From Thermomonospora echinospora (GTDB lineage Bacteria > Actinomycetota > Actinomycetes > Streptosporangiales > Streptosporangiaceae): a stretch of DNA of 64,000 bases. Positions 61,201-64,000 of the stretch are shown here, piece by piece (positions within the stretch are counted from its first letter, which is position 1; each line of letters begins with the position of its first letter). Made by a program: the position numbers and the translations under genes. The DNA lies in assembly GCF_900108175.1 (NCBI RefSeq), contig NZ_FNVO01000013.1:147324-211323 (forward strand), read 5' to 3'. The notes beneath the pieces were generated by a model. That model had not been told where the DNA came from, ran no database searches, and saw nothing but the letters and a program-made list of their open reading frames with translations.

Positions 61201-62225
61201 AGCCCGCTGAGCCGCTGGATGTCGGCCAGCCCGAGGTGATGGTGGGGCATCAGGTCGGCCTGCTCGCGCTGCAGGGCGCGCAGGGCGTCGGCGACGGTGT
61301 CGGCGGGCCGGAGACGCACCCGCACCGGGATGGTGTTGATGAACAGGCCGATCATCTGCTCGACGCCGGGCAGCTCGGGCGGGCGGCCCGAGACGGCCAC
61401 CCCGAAGACCACGTCGGTCCGCCCGGTCAGCCGGCCCAGCAGCAGTCCCCACGCGAGCTGCAGGACGGTGCTGAGCGTGGTGCCGTGGGCCCTGGCGCGT
61501 TCGGTGAGCGCGGCGGTGAGGTCCGTCTCCAGCCTGACGCGGACCCGCTGCGGGACGGCCGGGTCGCCGCCCGCGGCCTGCGGGGCGACCAGCGTGGGCT
61601 CCTCCAGCCCGGCCAGCGCGTCCCGCCAGGCGGCCTCGGCGGCGGCGCGGTCCTGCCGGGCGACCCAGGCCAGGTAGTTCTTGTACGGGGTGACGCGCGG
61701 CAGGCCGGTGTCGTTGCCGCCCGCCACGTACAGCGCGAACAGCTCGGTCTGCAGGATCGGGGTGGACCAGCCGTCCAGCAGGATGTGGTGGTTGGTGAAG
61801 ATCAGGCGGTGCCGGTCGGGCCCCAGCCTGGCCAGCAGGAACCGCAGCAGCGGCGGGCGGGCCATGTCCCAGCGGTGCGCCCGCTCGGCGTCGGCCAGCC
61901 GCACGGCCTCCGCCTCGGCCTGCGCGGCGGGTAGGCCGGACAGGTCGACCTCCTGCCAGGGCAGCGTCACCTCGCGGTGCACGACCTGGACGGGCGAGCC
62001 CTCCTTGCGCTGCCGGAAGCCGGTGCGCAGGTTGGCGTGGCGGCGCAGCAGCGTGGCGGCGGCCCGGCGCAGCGTCGCGGCCTCCAGCGGCCCTTCCAGG
62101 TCCAGGACGCCCTGTGCGGTGTAGACGTCGCTGTCGGCGTCGTGGAGCGCGTGGAAGAACAGGCCCTGCTGAAGGGGCGACAGCGGCAGGATGTCCTCCA
62201 GTTGTGACCGCTTCGGCTGCGTCAT
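58296..62225 (-). CDS. NRPS termination module: C-A-PCP-TE
   Basis: 1309 residues, ATG overlapping the upstream NRPS stop by one base. Condensation domain (15-440): [20 protein letters not shown] and the HHILLDGW motif; the opening is the style seen in DCL domains, fitting the epimerase just upstream. Adenylation domain (about 470-980): [35 protein letters not shown] stretch ([15 protein letters not shown]), [10 protein letters not shown]. By eye the specificity residues read D-A-Y-F-L-G-V-T-Y, closest to aliphatic (Ile-like) codes, low confidence. Carrier protein: [12 protein letters not shown] (Ser for phosphopantetheine). Thioesterase (about 1085-1309): [15 protein letters not shown] (Ser), and a late HHLLMEP His. 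The module adds the last residue and releases the peptide. Confidence 0.93.
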   Translation of the reverse strand: MTQPKRSQLEDILPLSPLQQGLFFHALHDADSDVYTAQGVLDLEGPLEAATLRRAAATLLRRHANLRTGFRQRKEGSPVQVVHREVTLPWQEVDLSGLPAAQAEAEAVRLADAERAHRWDMARPPLLRFLLARLGPDRHRLIFTNHHILLDGWSTPILQTELFALYVAGGNDTGLPRVTPYKNYLAWVARQDRAAAEAAWRDALAGLEEPTLVAPQAAGGDPAVPQRVRVRLETDLTAALTERARAHGTTLSTVLQLAWGLLLGRLTGRTDVVFGVAVSGRPPELPGVEQMIGLFINTIPVRVRLRPADTVADALRALQREQADLMPHHHLGLADIQRLSGLGGLFDTMTVLENYPFDPDSEGADLGGLRVRGTGGHDASHYPLALAAVPGERLSLRLDHRPDVFTAEAAKRLMRRLRRVLSAIAHEPDLPLARIDVLDDDERERLLVGWQGPAVPRPDGPWSITERFAHHVRTAPDAVALRELTAGGPARSITYAELDERANRLAHRLIGLGVRPETPVAMLVERSAHVVVATLAILKAGGVYAPIHHSYPPDRMAWAVEETGAPVLLLDTVTARHPFEHSAQAVVVDDDPETAALPATDPGVVNHPDQTAYVLFTSGSTGLPKGVAVRHRDVVDLALDTSMRDGAHDRILCHSPHAFDASTYELWVALLAGGTVVIAPPGEVDAAALERIVAAEDVTGLFITTTLFNLVAEERPAAFAGLKEVLTGGEAGSPAAMRKVLAACPGTRVGNVYGPTEATTYTTVLSMREVLAGGEQAALLGRPIDNMRVYVLDAGLRPVPPGVTGEAYVAGAGLGRGYLNRRALTAERYVADPFGAPGDRMYRTGDLMRWRPDGMLEYVDRADFQVKIRGFRIELGEIEAVLARHPDVANVAVIAREDRPGDKRLVGYVVPVAGREPDPAELRRHVGAALPDYMVPAAVLLLGTLPTNPNGKLDRGALPAPDFGVLSAGRDPDGPEEEVLCGLFAEVLGLERVGADVGFFDLGGDSIAVMRLVTRARQAGLEMTPREVFAHQSVEALVRARGRDGQDAPSLEVLLPIRATGSRPPLFFVHPAGGLAWPYFQFQRHLGPEQPIYGLQARAFTSGELPESVNAMAADYLERIREVQPHGPYHLAGWSLGGLVAYEIACRLQAAGEDVGLLVLIDSYHGQDLDAAKREVLPELLEAAGIDAGMNADGAPDLDHIMRVIKERGDAFATLDEDGLTNLYRNYENGLRCAEEYRPGRFRGDVVFFTATRGRPAGAPTARGNWQPVTEGQIEDYPVDAEHHLLMEPAPVAEIGAVLAARLDKLHSS

Positions 62226-64000
62226 CAGTCCCACTCCCCATCGTCCAGCTCGGCGGCGAATTCGTCGATCTCGTCCTGGGTGAGCGAGACCAGCGAGATG
62301 TCGGAGGGCGTGAAGCCGCCCGCGCCCTCGGTGGCGGCGTGCGCCACCAGGCCGCGCAGCGCCTCGAACCACGCCTCGGCCAGCGCCCGCACCTCGTCCT
62401 CGGCCAGCAGGCCGCCCGGCCAGATCCAGGTGGCGCTCAGCTCCGGACCGGTGGGCAGATCGCGGGTGTGGGCGCTGATCTCCAGCGTGTGCGGCATGGC
62501 CAGGTCCGGGTGCTGGCCAGCGCCCAAGGCCTCGGCCTCGGCGGGTGCGGCCGGGGACCAGTCGGCGGCCTGCCCCTCGGCGTCGGCGGCGACCCGGCCG
62601 AGGTAGTTGAAGGCGATCTGCGGCTGTGGCAGGTCGGCCAGTTCCGCGGCGGTCTTCGGGTTGAGGTGGCGCAGCAGGCCGTAGCCGATCCCGTGGTCGG
62701 GGACCTCCCGGAGCTGCTCCTTGACCAGCTTGAGGGCGGTGCCGACCGGCGGGCCGCCGGCCTGGACCTCGGGCCAGGGGACGGCACCGGGATCCAGTCG
62801 GACGGGGTGGATGGTGGTGAACCAGCCCGCCGTGCGGGACAGGTCCACGCCCGGGACGATCTCCTCGCGGCCGTGCCCCTCCAGGTTGACCAGGACGGCG
62901 GTCTGCGGACCGGGACGGCGGTGGGCGACGGCCAGCGCCAGGCCGGTGAGCATGACGTCGTTGACCCGGCCGTGGAACGCGGCGGGCACCGAGGTCAGCA
63001 GCGGCTCGGTGATGTCGGCGGGCAGGTCGAGGGTGAGCTGCCGGGCGCTGCCGAACGTGTCGGCGCCCGGGTCGGGCCGGCGGGCGCCCAGCAGCGGGTC
63101 GGGGGTGCGCAGGACCTCCGTCCAGGTGCCCAGTTCGGCGGTACGGGCGGGGTCGGTGGCCTCGGCGACGAGCCGCTGCGCCCAGCGGCGGAAGGAGGTG
63201 CCGACCGGTTCCAGGGCCGGGGTCTGTCCGGCGCTGATGGCGGCCCAGGCGGTGACCAGGTCGGGCAGCAGGATCCGCCAGGACACCCCGTCCACGACCA
63301 GGTGATGCAAGGTGAGCAGCAGCCGTCCCTGCGCGTCGGGGCCGGCGTCGAAGTGGACGAGCTGGGCCATGACCCCGTCCGCGGGACGCAGCCTGGACCT
63401 GGCGGCGGCGCCCTCCTCGGCGAGCGTGGCCTTGAGGGCGGCGGCGTCGAGCCCGGCGACCTCCACCCGGCGGACGAGGGCGGTGGCGTCGATCGTGCCC
63501 GGCTCGGCAACCTCGAATCCGTTGCCGGTCATGCGCAGGCGGAGCATGTCGTGGTGGTCGAGCAGGGTCTGCAACGCCTGGGCCAGGTGGGCGAGGTCCA
63601 GGCCGGGGGGAGCGTGCAGCAGCATCCGTTGGCTGTAGTCGTCCACGGGGCCGTGCAGCTCGCGGAACCAGTGCATGATCGGGGTGGCGGGGACGGGTCC
63701 GATCCCGGCGCCCGGAGGCTCGACCTCCACCGCCTGGGTGTCGGCGGCGTCCTGGGCGATGACGGCGAGTTCTTCGACGGTCTGGTGCTGGAACACCTCA
63801 CGCGGAGAGATCACCAACCCGCACTGACGGGCACGGGAGACCAACTGGATCGCGATGATGGAATCACCGCCCAGGTCAAAGAACCCGTCATCGATCCCCA
63901 CCCACTCCAAACCCAGCACCTCGGCGAACAGACCCGCAAGAACCTCCTCACGCTCAGTACGAGGCACCCGGGAAGACACCTTGGCCGCAAAATCGGGGGC
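62225..64000 (-). CDS. NRPS, 3' part: end of A, PCP, epimerization domain
   Basis: The gene runs in from beyond the right edge; 591 codons are seen. The edge holds the end of an adenylation domain (APDFAAKV), then a carrier protein ([20 protein letters not shown]). From about 63700 down follows an epimerization domain: [20 protein letters not shown], the [20 protein letters not shown] motif (catalytic His), [32 protein letters not shown], and [10 protein letters not shown]. It turns the loaded L-residue into D. The C-terminus ([19 protein letters not shown]) is a donor communication helix pairing with the next protein. At least one more module lies to the right. Confidence 0.93.
   Translation of the reverse strand, partial: APDFAAKVSSRVPRTEREEVLAGLFAEVLGLEWVGIDDGFFDLGGDSIIAIQLVSRARQCGLVISPREVFQHQTVEELAVIAQDAADTQAVEVEPPGAGIGPVPATPIMHWFRELHGPVDDYSQRMLLHAPPGLDLAHLAQALQTLLDHHDMLRLRMTGNGFEVAEPGTIDATALVRRVEVAGLDAAALKATLAEEGAAARSRLRPADGVMAQLVHFDAGPDAQGRLLLTLHHLVVDGVSWRILLPDLVTAWAAISAGQTPALEPVGTSFRRWAQRLVAEATDPARTAELGTWTEVLRTPDPLLGARRPDPGADTFGSARQLTLDLPADITEPLLTSVPAAFHGRVNDVMLTGLALAVAHRRPGPQTAVLVNLEGHGREEIVPGVDLSRTAGWFTTIHPVRLDPGAVPWPEVQAGGPPVGTALKLVKEQLREVPDHGIGYGLLRHLNPKTAAELADLPQPQIAFNYLGRVAADAEGQAADWSPAAPAEAEALGAGQHPDLAMPHTLEISAHTRDLPTGPELSATWIWPGGLLAEDEVRALAEAWFEALRGLVAHAATEGAGGFTPSDISLVSLTQDEIDEFAAELDDGEWD

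Noticed and set aside
58305..61934. A 1209-codon open frame on the plus strand
   Set aside because: It is the antisense shadow of the NRPS gene; Arg/Gly/Gln-rich, no domain, no ribosome-binding site.

Overview
The window is very GC-rich, gene-dense DNA from a filamentous actinomycete. The Ser/Thr kinase families with beta-propeller ectodomains, the DUF6879 and DUF6082 proteins, an ECF42-type sigma factor, a mycothiol-amidase-like PIG-L protein and an MbtH/NRPS locus with a DtxR-type iron box all fit Streptosporangiales, probably a Thermomonosporaceae (Actinomadura-like) genome. The species is not identifiable by eye. I saw no rRNA, tRNA, CRISPR array or intact insertion sequence.

Left part (1-25 kb): a truncated HTH/coiled-coil regulator at the left edge; a kinase C-lobe remnant; small DUF6879 and DUF6082 proteins; a MazG-like pyrophosphohydrolase; a YCII/DGPF protein overlapping an ECF42 sigma factor; a 1185-residue SUKH-like/WD40/HEAT scaffold; a beta-carbonic anhydrase behind a 33-bp near-palindrome; a kinase N-lobe remnant; two stand-alone metabolic or nuclease proteins (MBL hydrolase, PD-(D/E)XK nuclease); an M14 carboxypeptidase; an orphan HTH plus N6-adenine methyltransferase; two tandem membrane kinases with PQQ-like propellers; an MmpS-like lipoprotein; an aldo/keto reductase; and a PASTA lipoprotein.

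Centre (25-35 kb): the most unusual locus is a two-gene, translationally coupled operon. Its first gene encodes a 2258-residue STAND-like ATPase with long disordered repeat linkers. Its second encodes a coiled-coil plus beta-CASP metallo-nuclease with all catalytic residues. It ends in a tandemly duplicated intergenic tract. I consider it a candidate, not previously named, signalling or conflict system. A siderophore-interacting flavin reductase behind a GATATATC operator follows.

Right-centre (35-57 kb): a two-HTH protein, a secreted PhoX-like protein, a repeat-bearing membrane protein, a triple-domain nucleotide-sanitising enzyme (two all-alpha NTP-PPase units plus NUDIX), a class II glutamine amidotransferase and Mca-like amidase pair, a three-gene SPFH / ribbon-helix-helix / GPP34 operon behind a 16-bp palindrome, a diiron AurF-like oxygenase divergent from a TetR repressor with a double operator, MFS, MscS, peroxiredoxin and BenE transport genes, an XRE-cupin regulator, a gamma-glutamylcyclotransferase-like protein, a GT4 glycosyltransferase and a LuxR-type LAL regulator.

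Right edge (57-64 kb): the 3' end of a nonribosomal peptide cluster on the minus strand: ...A-PCP-E, then C-A-PCP-TE, then MbtH, then a type II thioesterase. A strong iron box lies just before mbtH. With the siderophore-interacting reductase at 34-35 kb this points to a siderophore, though the product cannot be named.

A recurring oddity is the number of short, imperfect tandem duplications between genes (at least seven places). Several regulatory palindromes are clear enough to assign to their adjacent regulators.
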